This document shows positions 1 to 7,285 of a DNA stretch of 64,000 nucleotides, piece by piece. This stretch comes from Lysinibacillus fusiformis. Its GTDB lineage: Bacteria > Bacillota > Bacilli > Bacillales_A > Planococcaceae. Under the pieces are notes generated by a model. It had not been told where the DNA came from. It saw only the letters and a program-made list of their open reading frames with translations, and made no database searches. Made by a program: the position numbers and the translations under genes. The DNA is taken from NCBI RefSeq assembly GCF_002845985.1, contig NZ_PDFK01000003.1, positions 186,001-250,000 on the forward strand, written 5' to 3'. Positions within the stretch are counted from its first letter, which is position 1. Each line of letters opens with the position of its first letter.

Positions 1-75
1 TATATTGAATCCTACGCTACGGAAAACTTAACAATCGAAACATTCGATACTTTATGGGCGCTTTATGAGGAATAA
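1..75 (+). CDS. 3' end of a protein-coding gene, function unknown
   Basis: An open frame enters from the left edge and ends at a TAA at 73-75, giving 24 residues ending in LWALYEE. The residues are mixed acidic and hydrophobic, typical of a folded protein C-terminus, but too few to name a family. It is read in the same direction as deoD, which begins 213 bases later behind its own promoter, so the two are probably separate transcripts. Confidence 0.5.
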   Translation, partial: YIESYATENLTIETFDTLWALYEE

Positions 76-207
76 GCTTGCTTGTATGAAAAGATCGATG
101 ATGCTTCGGCGAATTGGCGTCCAGATTTTTCGGGCAAAAGAGTAGAAGTTAACCTAAGCGCTTCATGTTCTGAACTGCGTCGCTGAATCAAGATAAATAT
201 TTTTAGT

Positions 208-223
208 TGCTAGACGTCTAGCA
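208..223. promoter_or_regulatory. 16-bp perfect palindrome upstream of deoD, probable operator
   Basis: TGCTAGAC is followed directly by its reverse complement GTCTAGCA. The site ends at the base before the -35 hexamer of the deoD promoter, a position that suits a repressor or activator dimer. The protein that would bind it is not identifiable here. Confidence 0.5.
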
Positions 224-252
224 TTGCGTAAATGACAGAAACACAGTATTAT
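224..252 (+). promoter_or_regulatory. Probable sigma-A promoter of deoD
   Basis: A -35 TTGCGT at 224-229 and a -10 TATTAT at 247-252 are separated by 17 bases. The start codon of deoD lies 36 bases further on, with an AGAGGGA ribosome binding site. Confidence 0.55.
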
Positions 253-288
253 TTATAGTGATAACTGACAGAAAAGAGGGATTGTAGT

Positions 289-996
289 ATGAGTATTCAT
301 ATTAATGCAAAAAAAGGTGAAATCGCTGACACAATTTTACTTCCAGGAGATCCATTACGTGCAAAATACATTGCAGAAACATTTTTAGAAGATGTAATTT
401 GCTACAATGAAGTACGTAATATGTTTGGTTATACAGGTACGTATAAAGGTAAACGTATTTCTGTACAAGGAACAGGTATGGGTGTGCCATCTATTTCTAT
501 CTATGCAACAGAATTAATGCAAGAATATGATGTGCAAAAATTAATTCGTGTAGGTACTTGTGGTGCAATTCAAAAGGATGTTAAAGTGCGTGACGTCATT
601 TTAGCGCAAGGCGCAACATCAGACACACGTATGAACCAAATCATTTGGGGTGGTGCTATTGACTTCGCACCAATCGCTGACTTTGACTTATTATTAAAAG
701 CTTACAACGCAGGTAAAGAGGCTGGTCTTAACTTACAAGTAGGGAATATCTTCACAGCAGATTTATTCTACTCAGACGAGCACCAAAACGAAAAACTAGC
801 ACAATATGGTGTGCTAGCTGTAGAAATGGAATCAGCAGCCCTTTACACATTAGCTGCCAAATTCGGCCGTAAAGCACTTGCTGTTCTAACAGTAAGTGAT
901 CATATTATCACCGGCGAAGTAACAACTTCTGAAGAACGTCAAACAACGTTCAATGACATGATCGTGGTTGCGTTAGACGCAGCGATTCAAGACTAA
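289..996 (+). CDS. deoD: Purine nucleoside phosphorylase, DeoD type
   Basis: The 235-residue product matches the length and sequence of hexameric DeoD enzymes, which cleave purine (deoxy)ribonucleosides with phosphate to base and (deoxy)ribose-1-phosphate in cytoplasmic salvage. Visible family signatures are the N-terminal [14 protein letters not shown] phosphate-binding segment, [20 protein letters not shown], the VEMESAALY segment with the ribose-binding Met-Glu, and LTVSDH with the Asp that protonates the base. Start: ATG behind AGAGGGA. It has its own promoter, an upstream palindrome and a downstream terminator, so it appears monocistronic. Confidence 0.97.
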   Translation: MSIHINAKKGEIADTILLPGDPLRAKYIAETFLEDVICYNEVRNMFGYTGTYKGKRISVQGTGMGVPSISIYATELMQEYDVQKLIRVGTCGAIQKDVKVRDVILAQGATSDTRMNQIIWGGAIDFAPIADFDLLLKAYNAGKEAGLNLQVGNIFTADLFYSDEHQNEKLAQYGVLAVEMESAALYTLAAKFGRKALAVLTVSDHIITGEVTTSEERQTTFNDMIVVALDAAIQD

Positions 997-1063
997 GCTT
1001 ACCAACGGTTTATTGAATTGGACTAAATTTCAAAGGATTAACCTTTAAAGATTTATATGAATG

Positions 1064-1106
1064 GCCTATTAGGTGACTGAGTAAATCAGAGCCTAATGGG
1101 CTTTTT
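1064..1106 (+). terminator. Rho-independent terminator of deoD
   Basis: GCCTATTAGG pairs with CCTAATGGGC (one G-U), followed by TTTTT. Confidence 0.75.
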
Positions 1107-1196
1107 AAATCGAAGTGATTTGAGGAAGCATTACATAAGGACTTGTCTGTAACGACTGCTATTTTAATTTTTGGATAGGTTGAAAGTCACTTCTGA

Positions 1197-1373
1197 TTAC
1201 ACTTTCATTTTTATCGCTTTACTAATTAGTAAAATTCCTAAAATACATAAACTCCCAGATAAAGCATGAAGGATTATATTCCATCCTTCACTGACATTCT
1301 GGAAATATTTGATAGATAAAGCTACACCATATAAGCATAATAATATACCCCAAATTCCTCTAAACAATTTCAT
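1197..1373 (-). CDS. Small membrane protein, 58 residues
   Basis: An open frame starts at an ATG (1373) 5 bases after an AAGGA ribosome binding site and ends at TAA (1197). The protein MKLFRGIWGILLCLYGVAL... has two hydrophobic spans, about residues 6-21 and 36-54, separated by a short polar hairpin, and ends in a basic tail KAIKMKV. It lies 44 bases downstream of the gene at 1418-1657 on the same strand, so the two probably form a small operon. No family recognised. The good ribosome binding site and membrane character argue for a real gene. Confidence 0.55.
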   Translation of the reverse strand: MKLFRGIWGILLCLYGVALSIKYFQNVSEGWNIILHALSGSLCILGILLISKAIKMKV

Positions 1374-1417
1374 ATAATTCCTTCATCCTTCTTTAATTTT
1401 TAATAATGGCTATTACT

Positions 1418-1657
1418 TTAATTACTCTTATTTTGATTCGTACTAAAAATACTGATAAACGATACTACGCACAGCAGGAACAGTAAAAATAATCTTAACC
1501 AATCCATGGAATGCCAAAATTCTCCACCACTAACAACAGAAGGACTTGTACCATACTCATCAACATAAATACCTAAATTCCAAAATAATTTAAGCGAAAT
1601 AAGTAATGAGAAAAAACTTAGTAAAAATACAGCGATTGATAAAATCGGTTTCTTCAT
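1418..1657 (-). CDS. Small two-span membrane protein, 79 residues
   Basis: Begins MKKPILSIAVFLLSFFSLL, a positively charged N-terminus followed by a long hydrophobic helix (about 4-26), then an extracytoplasmic-looking loop with Trp and acidic residues, a second helix (about 52-70) and a polar tail. The ATG follows AAGGGGA at correct spacing. It sits directly upstream of another small membrane protein (1197-1373). No family is recognised; small two-span proteins in tandem are sometimes immunity or envelope-stress proteins, but nothing here proves that. Confidence 0.6.
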   Translation of the reverse strand: MKKPILSIAVFLLSFFSLLISLKLFWNLGIYVDEYGTSPSVVSGGEFWHSMDWLRLFLLFLLCVVSFISIFSTNQNKSN

Positions 1658-1923
1658 TTTAAATCCCCTTTTGAATAAAATTATTAACTAAATACCACCT
1701 AATTTTACCATAAATAACCGTTGTATCAATAAGCTGGTGTGCTTCTTCTTTTTCAAGTGCCACAGAACAGCATTGAGCGAATCGAGATACATTAAGATGG
1801 ATAATTAGTTACGTAATTTGCTCTCTGCTGTTACATTAAAACCTTGCATTAATGGCTTTATTGGATTGACACAGCAAGCGGTTTATGGACTGATATGTGA
1901 GAGAGCCTGTGCGAGCATAACAA

Positions 1924-1948
1924 AAGGACTTGCCATTAGCAAGTCCTG
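1924..1948. repeat. Left copy of the 25-bp direct repeat flanking the IS1182-type element
   Basis: The 25 bases are identical to 3693-3717. Each copy is a stem-loop: AGGACTTGC, loop CATTA, GCAAGTCCT. Both copies carry the loop in the same orientation, so they are direct repeats rather than element ends, which fits a target-site duplication of a hairpin. Confidence 0.7.
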
Positions 1949-1957
1949 CAGACTGTA

Positions 1958-1999
1958 GACAAAAGCCCATCGAGAAGTTCACTCTCGATGGTTTTTGTC
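1958..1999. terminator. Subterminal hairpin at the left end of the IS, likely bidirectional terminator
   Basis: CCATCGAGA pairs with TCTCGATGG, extended by GACAAAA against TTTTTGTC. TTTTT follows on the plus strand and CTTTTG on the minus strand. It would stop transposase transcripts leaving the element and host transcripts entering it. Confidence 0.6.
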
Positions 2000-2077
2000 A
2001 TTTTTCTTCCTATTTTATTTTTAACATTTGGTAATATACTACCAAATTCAACATACTCTTCGAGCTTAGTTGCTCTC

Positions 2078-3427
2078 TTAAGCTACTTGCCACGTCCAAG
2101 TAGCCAGTTTCTTCAAATTCATGGCAGCAAAAGTAAGCATCGCCTGCATGGACAATTTTTTTAGACCTCTTAAGGTTGTCCATCGCATACCATGCTTTTC
2201 TTTTGCATCGGCAAAGACACGCTCAATCGTTTCTTTACGCTTTGCATAAATTTGTTTGATGTCATAGGAATGGCGTAAATGTTCAGCTTCCTCCACATAT
2301 GACTCCCAAATATGGCGTTGAATGAGTTTTTGATGATGCTTACTTTCTGTACATCGGGAAAGGCTTGGACACTTCGAACAAATCAAAGGATTCGATTTAT
2401 ATTGGCGATATCCTTCCTTCGTCGTTGTCGCATACTTCAATATCTGCCCTTGTGGGCAAAGATAACAATTATAGTGCTCGTCATATATATACTCGTGCTT
2501 TCGGAAGAATCCATCTTTCGTTTTAGGACGTGTATACGGAAGAACAGGCAACATTTGATTCTCTAACAAAAAGTTCGTAATCGCTGGTGTTTTATAGGCT
2601 GCATCTGCCGCAACAGCTAATGGTTTTTGAACATTTTGAATGACCCTTTCCACAAGTGGCTGTAATACATGGCTATCGTGCACATTTCCCGGAGTCACAA
2701 TGGCACCTAAGACAAAGCCCTTTTCATCTGTGGCTGCATGAAAGGAATATGCAAACTGTTTCGTACGTTCATCCTTCACGTAATAGCCACTTTCAGGATC
2801 TGTCGTGCTTTCCTTTATTTCTTTCCATTCTTCCTTTTCAAACTTCTCCGGGGGAAAGGGCTTTTTTCCGTGTTCTTCACGATCCATATTTAACTCTAAT
2901 TGAAGCTTCTCTTCATAAGCCCGTGTTTCTTTTCGCACGACCTTTTTATCATACTTCCGTTTATTCGCACTCGCTTTCACATGCGTGGAATCGATAAATA
3001 GATGGTCTGCATGGAGGAGTCCCTGATGCATAATTTCTTTTAATATACGATAGAATATCTGTTCAAATATATCGGTGTCTTGAAAGCGACGGACATAATT
3101 TTTACCGAAGGTAGAGAAATGCGGGACTTCTGTATGGAAGCCAAATCCTAAAAACCAACGATACGCCATATTCGTTTCAATTTCTTTGATCGTTTGACGC
3201 ATGGAGCGAATGCCAAAAACATATTGAATAAACGTCATTTTGAAGAGAACGACAGGATCAATACTTGGACGCCCATTAGGTGAATAAAGATTTTCTACTA
3301 AAGGATAGATAAATGAAAAATCAATAGCAGCCTCTAGTTTTCGCACTAAATGATCGTTGGGAACTAATTGATCAATCGTTAACATTTCTAATTGTTCACG
3401 TTCATTGGTTTGATTCTTCGTCATCAT
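2078..3427 (-). CDS. IS1182-family transposase
   Basis: A full-length 449-residue DDE transposase. The N-terminal domain (about 1-130) contains the DUF772-like segment GRPSIDPVVLFKMTFIQYVFG. The catalytic core carries the first Asp in LFIDSTHVKASANKRK, the second in AVAADAAYKT, and the Glu in RKETIERVFADAKEKHGMRWTTLRGL, followed by a Cys cluster region (CPQGQ, CSKC) typical of this family between the second D and the E. The start ATG follows a GGTGATC-type weak ribosome binding site. It excises and reinserts the IS that contains it. Confidence 0.93.
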   Translation of the reverse strand: MMTKNQTNEREQLEMLTIDQLVPNDHLVRKLEAAIDFSFIYPLVENLYSPNGRPSIDPVVLFKMTFIQYVFGIRSMRQTIKEIETNMAYRWFLGFGFHTEVPHFSTFGKNYVRRFQDTDIFEQIFYRILKEIMHQGLLHADHLFIDSTHVKASANKRKYDKKVVRKETRAYEEKLQLELNMDREEHGKKPFPPEKFEKEEWKEIKESTTDPESGYYVKDERTKQFAYSFHAATDEKGFVLGAIVTPGNVHDSHVLQPLVERVIQNVQKPLAVAADAAYKTPAITNFLLENQMLPVLPYTRPKTKDGFFRKHEYIYDEHYNCYLCPQGQILKYATTTKEGYRQYKSNPLICSKCPSLSRCTESKHHQKLIQRHIWESYVEEAEHLRHSYDIKQIYAKRKETIERVFADAKEKHGMRWTTLRGLKKLSMQAMLTFAAMNLKKLATWTWQVA

Positions 3428-3489
3428 GGTTGATCACCTCAAAAGTTTACTTTTTATCAATAGATGAATAAGGAATTCTTTATGTAGAA

Positions 3490-3616
3490 GTTGATTGGAA
3501 CGAAGGGCGGCGACTCCTGCGGGAAAAGCGGGAAAGTCGAGATCCTGGACTGAGCGAAGCGAGGGAAGCAGCTCGACCCCGCCCGCGGAAAGCGTCCGCC
3601 CGTAGTGGAAATCAAC
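3490..3616. repeat. 127-bp GC-rich inverted-repeat element inside the IS
   Basis: The outer ends GTTGATT and AATCAAC are complementary, and GGGCGG near the left arm pairs with CCGCCC near the right. The interior holds a second hairpin, TCGAG...CTCGA. Its GC content is far above the surroundings. I recall very similar sequences, with the motif GCGGAAAGCGTCCGCCC, as frequent unnamed intergenic repeats in Bacillaceae. It lies upstream of the transposase start within the IS boundaries. It has no credible open frame. Confidence 0.6.
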
Positions 3617-3640
3617 GGCTTTACTTTATTTCATTGTAAA

Positions 3641-3690
3641 AGAAAAAAGACTGTAGGCAAACTCAAAATTCATCGAGTTTGTCTACAGTC
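3641..3690 (-). terminator. Minus-strand terminator formed by the right end of the IS
   Basis: GACTGTAGGCAAACTC and GAGTTTGTCTACAGTC form a 16-bp stem with one wobble. On the minus strand the stem is followed by TTTTTT. It overlaps the inverted repeat of the IS and would stop transcripts entering from the decayed gene at 3738-4088. Confidence 0.65.
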
Positions 3691-3692
3691 TG

Positions 3693-3717
3693 AAGGACTT
3701 GCCATTAGCAAGTCCTG
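3693..3717. repeat. Right copy of the 25-bp direct repeat flanking the IS
   Basis: Identical to 1924-1948 and in direct orientation; see that entry. The joined pre-insertion site would be a single hairpin followed by TTTAAATAA. Confidence 0.7.
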
Positions 3718-3737
3718 TTTAAATAATAGAAAACTCA

Positions 3738-4088
3738 TTATTGTAGACCAAATTCTTCTTTCATGCCTAATGTACCGTTATAAAAAATTAATTGAGCAGA
3801 ACCGCCACTAACTCCTTCATACCAATAGGTCTCTGTTGTAGCATTGGGTGTAGTCATATCTCCTCCAAATTCACCTATACCTAAAATGGATTCTACTTCC
3901 TCGAGAGACATTCCCTTCACAGTTGCCTTAACTGCGTTCACGATAAGATTTTGTGCTATTTCCACCCAAAATTGATTGGCTTCATCCAGTGCAGACTCTA
4001 AATAAAACTCGGATTCAAGTTCAGCAACAGCAACTTCTTCTTTATTAACAGCCTCTATTTTTTAAAAAAACCTATCAAAGAACCCCAT
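3738..4088 (-). pseudogene. Small conserved-looking protein gene interrupted by a stop at codon 9
   Basis: A GAGGGTG ribosome binding site precedes ATG at 4088, giving MGFFDRFF and then TAA (4064-4062) inside a run of seven T and six A. The same frame continues without stops for 107 codons through KIEAVNKEEVAVAELESEF, an acidic helix, to ...IIFYNGTLGMKEEFGLQ-like C-terminal sequence with a YWYEG/GGSAQLIFYNG segment. A single T-to-A difference at the seventh T would restore lysine. Either the gene is broken, or the C-terminal 75 residues start internally at GTG 3965. The SLEEVESILGIGEF segment resembles the repeat of BLIP/SmpA-like small proteins, but this is weak. Confidence 0.5.
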
Positions 4089-4394
4089 TAATTGCACACC
4101 CTCTAATTTTATTGATAAATGATTTTAGTCATTCTGCTTATTTGCTAAATAAACATTTTGTCTATTATAGATGGTAACATAGAGGAACGTAAAATAGTAT
4201 ATAAATGGTAAAAACGAATGAGACTTACTACTATTCCAAAACTAGATGAGCATTCAACGTTTTAGCATTCGCTCATTACATCATGATATAGGCAACCAAT
4301 TCTAGACGACCATCTTAATCAAATGGTCGTCTAGAGTTGGTTGCTTTTTCTTTAATATGACTTGCTACTTATTGTTCGTCAAGGGTGTCAAAAG
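4089..4394 (+). terminator. Gene-free stretch holding an orphan strong terminator (4292-4349)
   Basis: No coding region is supported here. At 4292-4344 a near-perfect 22-bp stem (GCAACCAATTCTAGACGACC against GGTCGTCTAGAGTTGGTTGC) is followed by TTTTTC, a plus-strand Rho-independent terminator. No plus-strand gene precedes it within 3 kb except deoD, which has its own terminator. It may be a relic of a deleted gene or may insulate the minus-strand genes on either side. Confidence 0.6.
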
Positions 4395-5170
4395 CTAGTT
4401 GCAGATGTTTCCCGTTTTTATACCAGTAGGACCGTTAAATCCAGGGATTGTAGCAACTACTGTATTGGTTACAGCATTAATGACGGATACAGTGTTGCTA
4501 TTTTCATTTGTCACGTAAGCAAATTGTCCACTCAATGTGAAAACAATGGATCTTGGGCGAATGCCGACAGGGATTGTAGCGACCACCGTATTCGTAGCTG
4601 TATTGGATAACAGATACTGCATTTGAATTTTCGTTTGCAATATAAGCAAACGCGCCATTTGGAGTAAAAGCAATGCCCTGAGGCTGGAGCCCTACTGGGA
4701 TAGTTGCGGTTACAGTATTAGTGGCTGTATTGATGACAGATACCGTGTTAGATCCATGATTGGATACATAAGCAAGTGTTCCATTCGGTGAAATGGTGAC
4801 ACCCAAAGGATTAACGCCTACCAGCGATTGGTGTGTTTGTGGCAGTACTAAAGACCGTAACATTATCCGAGAAGAGCGCTGGAACATAACCAAATGCTCC
4901 GTTTGGTGTAATCGCTACTTCGAGAGGAGCAGATCCTACGGGTATGTTTGCGACTATCGTATTTGTCGCTGTATCAATTACAGATACTTTATTATCAGGC
5001 GATACTAGCTGACCAGCGTCTGTCACATATACGAGATAGTTACAACTTGGTGGTATCGGTAAAAATGGTGGTTTACATTTACAACGACAACAAGGACAGC
5101 AACAACGACAATGACAATTTGGATTTGATTTTAGCTTGAATTTTTTTAAAGATTGATGTTTTTTCTCCAC
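4395..5170 (-). pseudogene. YVTN-type beta-propeller repeat protein, broken by two frame changes
   Basis: The gene starts at GTG 5170 behind AGGAAGGG. The N-terminus is basic, followed by a Cys-rich block (CHCRCCCPCCRCKCK) and then beta-propeller repeats of the form NTVSVIDTATNTVVATIPVG..P.GVAITPNGAFAYV. The repeats run through three reading frames: frame one to about 4811, frame two from about 4893 to 4610, frame three to the stop at 4395. The first break has lost the TIP of one TIPVG repeat, consistent with an 8-base deletion. The second, near 4604, is one extra C. Such proteins with Cys-rich heads are usually spore- or cell-surface proteins. It should be non-functional unless the breaks are sequencing errors. 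Confidence 0.75.
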
Positions 5171-5568
5171 ACGAACACCCTTCCTAACATATAGTGATAC
5201 TATATACGTACAGAATTGGGCTTACTGTACGTTTACCTAATCCAAATACTTCTGAAAAATGTGATGGTTGTTTAGGATGGTTTGATGAAAGTGATAAAGA
5301 TAAACTTCCAAAATCAGTATTTTGCCTATTAGGTGAAGGGATTCCTTTCAGTGTAATGGTCTTGTATTTCCTTCTAGAAGTATGCCCATCAATAGTTTCA
5401 CCTTATTAACTGGTTTTGTTAAATTACTTTTCTGAATATTGGACAGAGCCTATATTTAAGCAAAGCTGATTGATTTTAAAAGCCTTTTGGATTTTTTATG
5501 GTAGATTATAGTTTAGTTGTTTTAAAATAATATTCAACACTATATATGACAGGGGAGGGTCTAGGAAA

Positions 5569-7167
5569 ATGCTAACATATGAGCTTCTGGATTTAAGACT
5601 TCTAGCGGACGAGGGAACACTGAGTTCCGTTACGCTGACAGGGTTATTTCCAATGATTATCATTCCTACACAACCGATAGTCATTCGAGCAGAGCAACGT
5701 ACTTGTCGTATAGGAAAAGGGCAATTCGTCTTGCTTTTGTACCCAGAGAAGGACAGCCATATCGTCCCGAGCACTAGCGAAGGATTTGCGCCAGTTTACA
5801 GCATCTCATTTAATAGTTATCGATTGGCTAAACGTGAGAAAGAAGCGTTATTATATGTGATTGATACAGCCCATTTGCCTGCGCATGGGCAGGTCATGGA
5901 ATTTCCTCGATATGCGGAAGGGCTGCTGAAAAATTTGATAGGGCAGTTTTCTCAAACGCAGAAACTAAATGCTGCCCCTAAGCTCCATTTGCTTCTGCAC
6001 GAGTTCCTCGATACGATTTTTGAAAGAAAGAGTATTGATAACAGTTTTGTGACGAACGATCAAGCTATTCAGCAGGCTGTTACATATATCAAACAACATT
6101 TTGAAGCACCGCTAACACGTTCTTTTATGGCTAACATGACAGGCTTTAACGAAAGCTATTTCTCCTCGCTGTTTAAGAAGGAAACAGGGTGGAGCTTTGC
6201 TGAGTATGTGAATCAAATTCGGATTGACCAAGCGAAGCTTATGCTACTTGGAACAAATGACAAATTGCAGGATATTGCGTTGAAAACAGGATTTGCAGAC
6301 GGCTCGTATTTGGGAAAAACGTTCACCAAGTATGTTCATCTTTCACCTAGTAGCTTTCGCAAGAGGAAGCAGAGCAACCGTATCGTTAGTATACAATTTC
6401 TTGGGGCATTACTCGCATTGGGAATTCAGCCCCTCGCTACAACACGAGAGCTGCTTCAATCATCCCAGCTATTGCACAGACGATTGCCGAACATAGTAGA
6501 GATAGAATCTTTTGACCAAATAGAAGTGATACATCAACTAGCCCCGGAGTTAATCGTGGCACCAACTTATTTTTATAACTACCCTGAAGTAATGAAAGCA
6601 CTCGAACAAATTGCTCCTGTTCTGACGATTCCATGGGGACAGTTAGACAAGCTTGAAGAGGTGCGACTGCTTGGGACACTCCTTGGGCGAACACAAGAGG
6701 CTGAAGATTGGATTGCGCAGCTACAGCAGTCCGCTATAGAGGCAAGAAAAGTCATCACACCATTTCTTCAGTCAGGCTCAACAGCAGGTATCTTTGAATT
6801 AAGTCACGATAACTTATGGCTGATCCCTTATCTATCGGTGCGCTCCGCCTACACTTTATACCAGCTATTAGGACTACGAGCTCCTCAGGCCATTCAACAG
6901 GAGGTACTTCAACCTGGTAAACATCTGAAAGTTAAAGAGCAGGATTTGCCCCTGTATGCGGCCAATCATATGTTTTTGATTGTACCAACTGATGATACAG
7001 AATCTTTCCGCACCAAACTGATGCAGCGTTCCGTGTGGCAACAGTTAGTGTATGAACAAGGCTGCCAATTACACTTACTTAAGCTTAATGAATTTTGGTT
7101 TGATGATGGTCTGTCTTTGGAGATTCAACTTGATGTAATGGTAAAATTGTTCACTAATCAAAGTTAA
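5569..7167 (+). CDS. AraC-family regulator fused to a siderophore-binding domain (Btr-like)
   Basis: The 532-residue protein has three parts: an N-terminal AraC-type sensing region (about 1-150), an AraC helix-turn-helix pair (about 165-265, with NMTGFNESYFSSLFKKETGWSFAEYVNQIR and IALKTGFADGSYLGKTFTKYVHLSPSSFRKRK), and a C-terminal periplasmic-binding-protein fold (about 270-532) lacking any signal peptide. This is the architecture of Bacillus Btr, which binds bacillibactin in the cytoplasm and activates feuABC. It lies 118 bases upstream of a Fur-boxed siderophore-binding lipoprotein, its probable target. ATG start behind GGGGAGGG. Confidence 0.88.
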   Translation: MLTYELLDLRLLADEGTLSSVTLTGLFPMIIIPTQPIVIRAEQRTCRIGKGQFVLLLYPEKDSHIVPSTSEGFAPVYSISFNSYRLAKREKEALLYVIDTAHLPAHGQVMEFPRYAEGLLKNLIGQFSQTQKLNAAPKLHLLLHEFLDTIFERKSIDNSFVTNDQAIQQAVTYIKQHFEAPLTRSFMANMTGFNESYFSSLFKKETGWSFAEYVNQIRIDQAKLMLLGTNDKLQDIALKTGFADGSYLGKTFTKYVHLSPSSFRKRKQSNRIVSIQFLGALLALGIQPLATTRELLQSSQLLHRRLPNIVEIESFDQIEVIHQLAPELIVAPTYFYNYPEVMKALEQIAPVLTIPWGQLDKLEEVRLLGTLLGRTQEAEDWIAQLQQSAIEARKVITPFLQSGSTAGIFELSHDNLWLIPYLSVRSAYTLYQLLGLRAPQAIQQEVLQPGKHLKVKEQDLPLYAANHMFLIVPTDDTESFRTKLMQRSVWQQLVYEQGCQLHLLKLNEFWFDDGLSLEIQLDVMVKLFTNQS

Positions 7168-7207
7168 ATCCAACAATTTTCCCTATGCAACATCCAATTT
7201 ATAGGCG

Positions 7208-7236
7208 TTGTCCTTGTACAAGACTGCCTCTATAAT
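7208..7236 (+). promoter_or_regulatory. Promoter of the siderophore-binding lipoprotein gene
   Basis: -35 TTGTCC (7208-7213), 17-base spacer, -10 TATAAT (7231-7236). The Fur box begins 12 bases after the -10, across the expected transcription start. Confidence 0.6.
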
Positions 7237-7248
7237 GAATATATCATC

Positions 7249-7267
7249 GCGAATGATAATCATTATC
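7249..7267. promoter_or_regulatory. Fur box
   Basis: The 19-mer ends in ATGATAATCATTATC and matches 17 of 19 positions of the classical Fur consensus. It overlaps the predicted transcription start and lies just before the AAGGAGG ribosome binding site, so iron-loaded Fur should block transcription. Confidence 0.88.
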
Positions 7268-7285
7268 AAACAAGGAGGTACAATC

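Larger units (their letters stand above)
1949..3692 (-). mobile_element. IS1182-family insertion sequence, complete
   Basis: The boundaries are set by a perfect 15-bp inverted repeat, CAGACTGTAGACAAA at 1949-1963 and its complement at 3678-3692, each touching a copy of the 25-bp direct repeat. The 1744-bp element holds one intact minus-strand DDE transposase, hairpins just inside both ends, and a 127-bp GC-rich inverted-repeat sequence between the right end and the transposase start. From memory, IS1182 elements are about 1.3-1.95 kb and may give long target duplications, which agrees. The intact transposase suggests that the insertion is recent or the element still active. Confidence 0.8.

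Noticed and set aside
5194-5409. 71-codon plus-strand frame with a CxxC pair
   Set aside because: It begins at GTG with no ribosome binding site, overlaps the start region of the beta-propeller gene and shows no family features.
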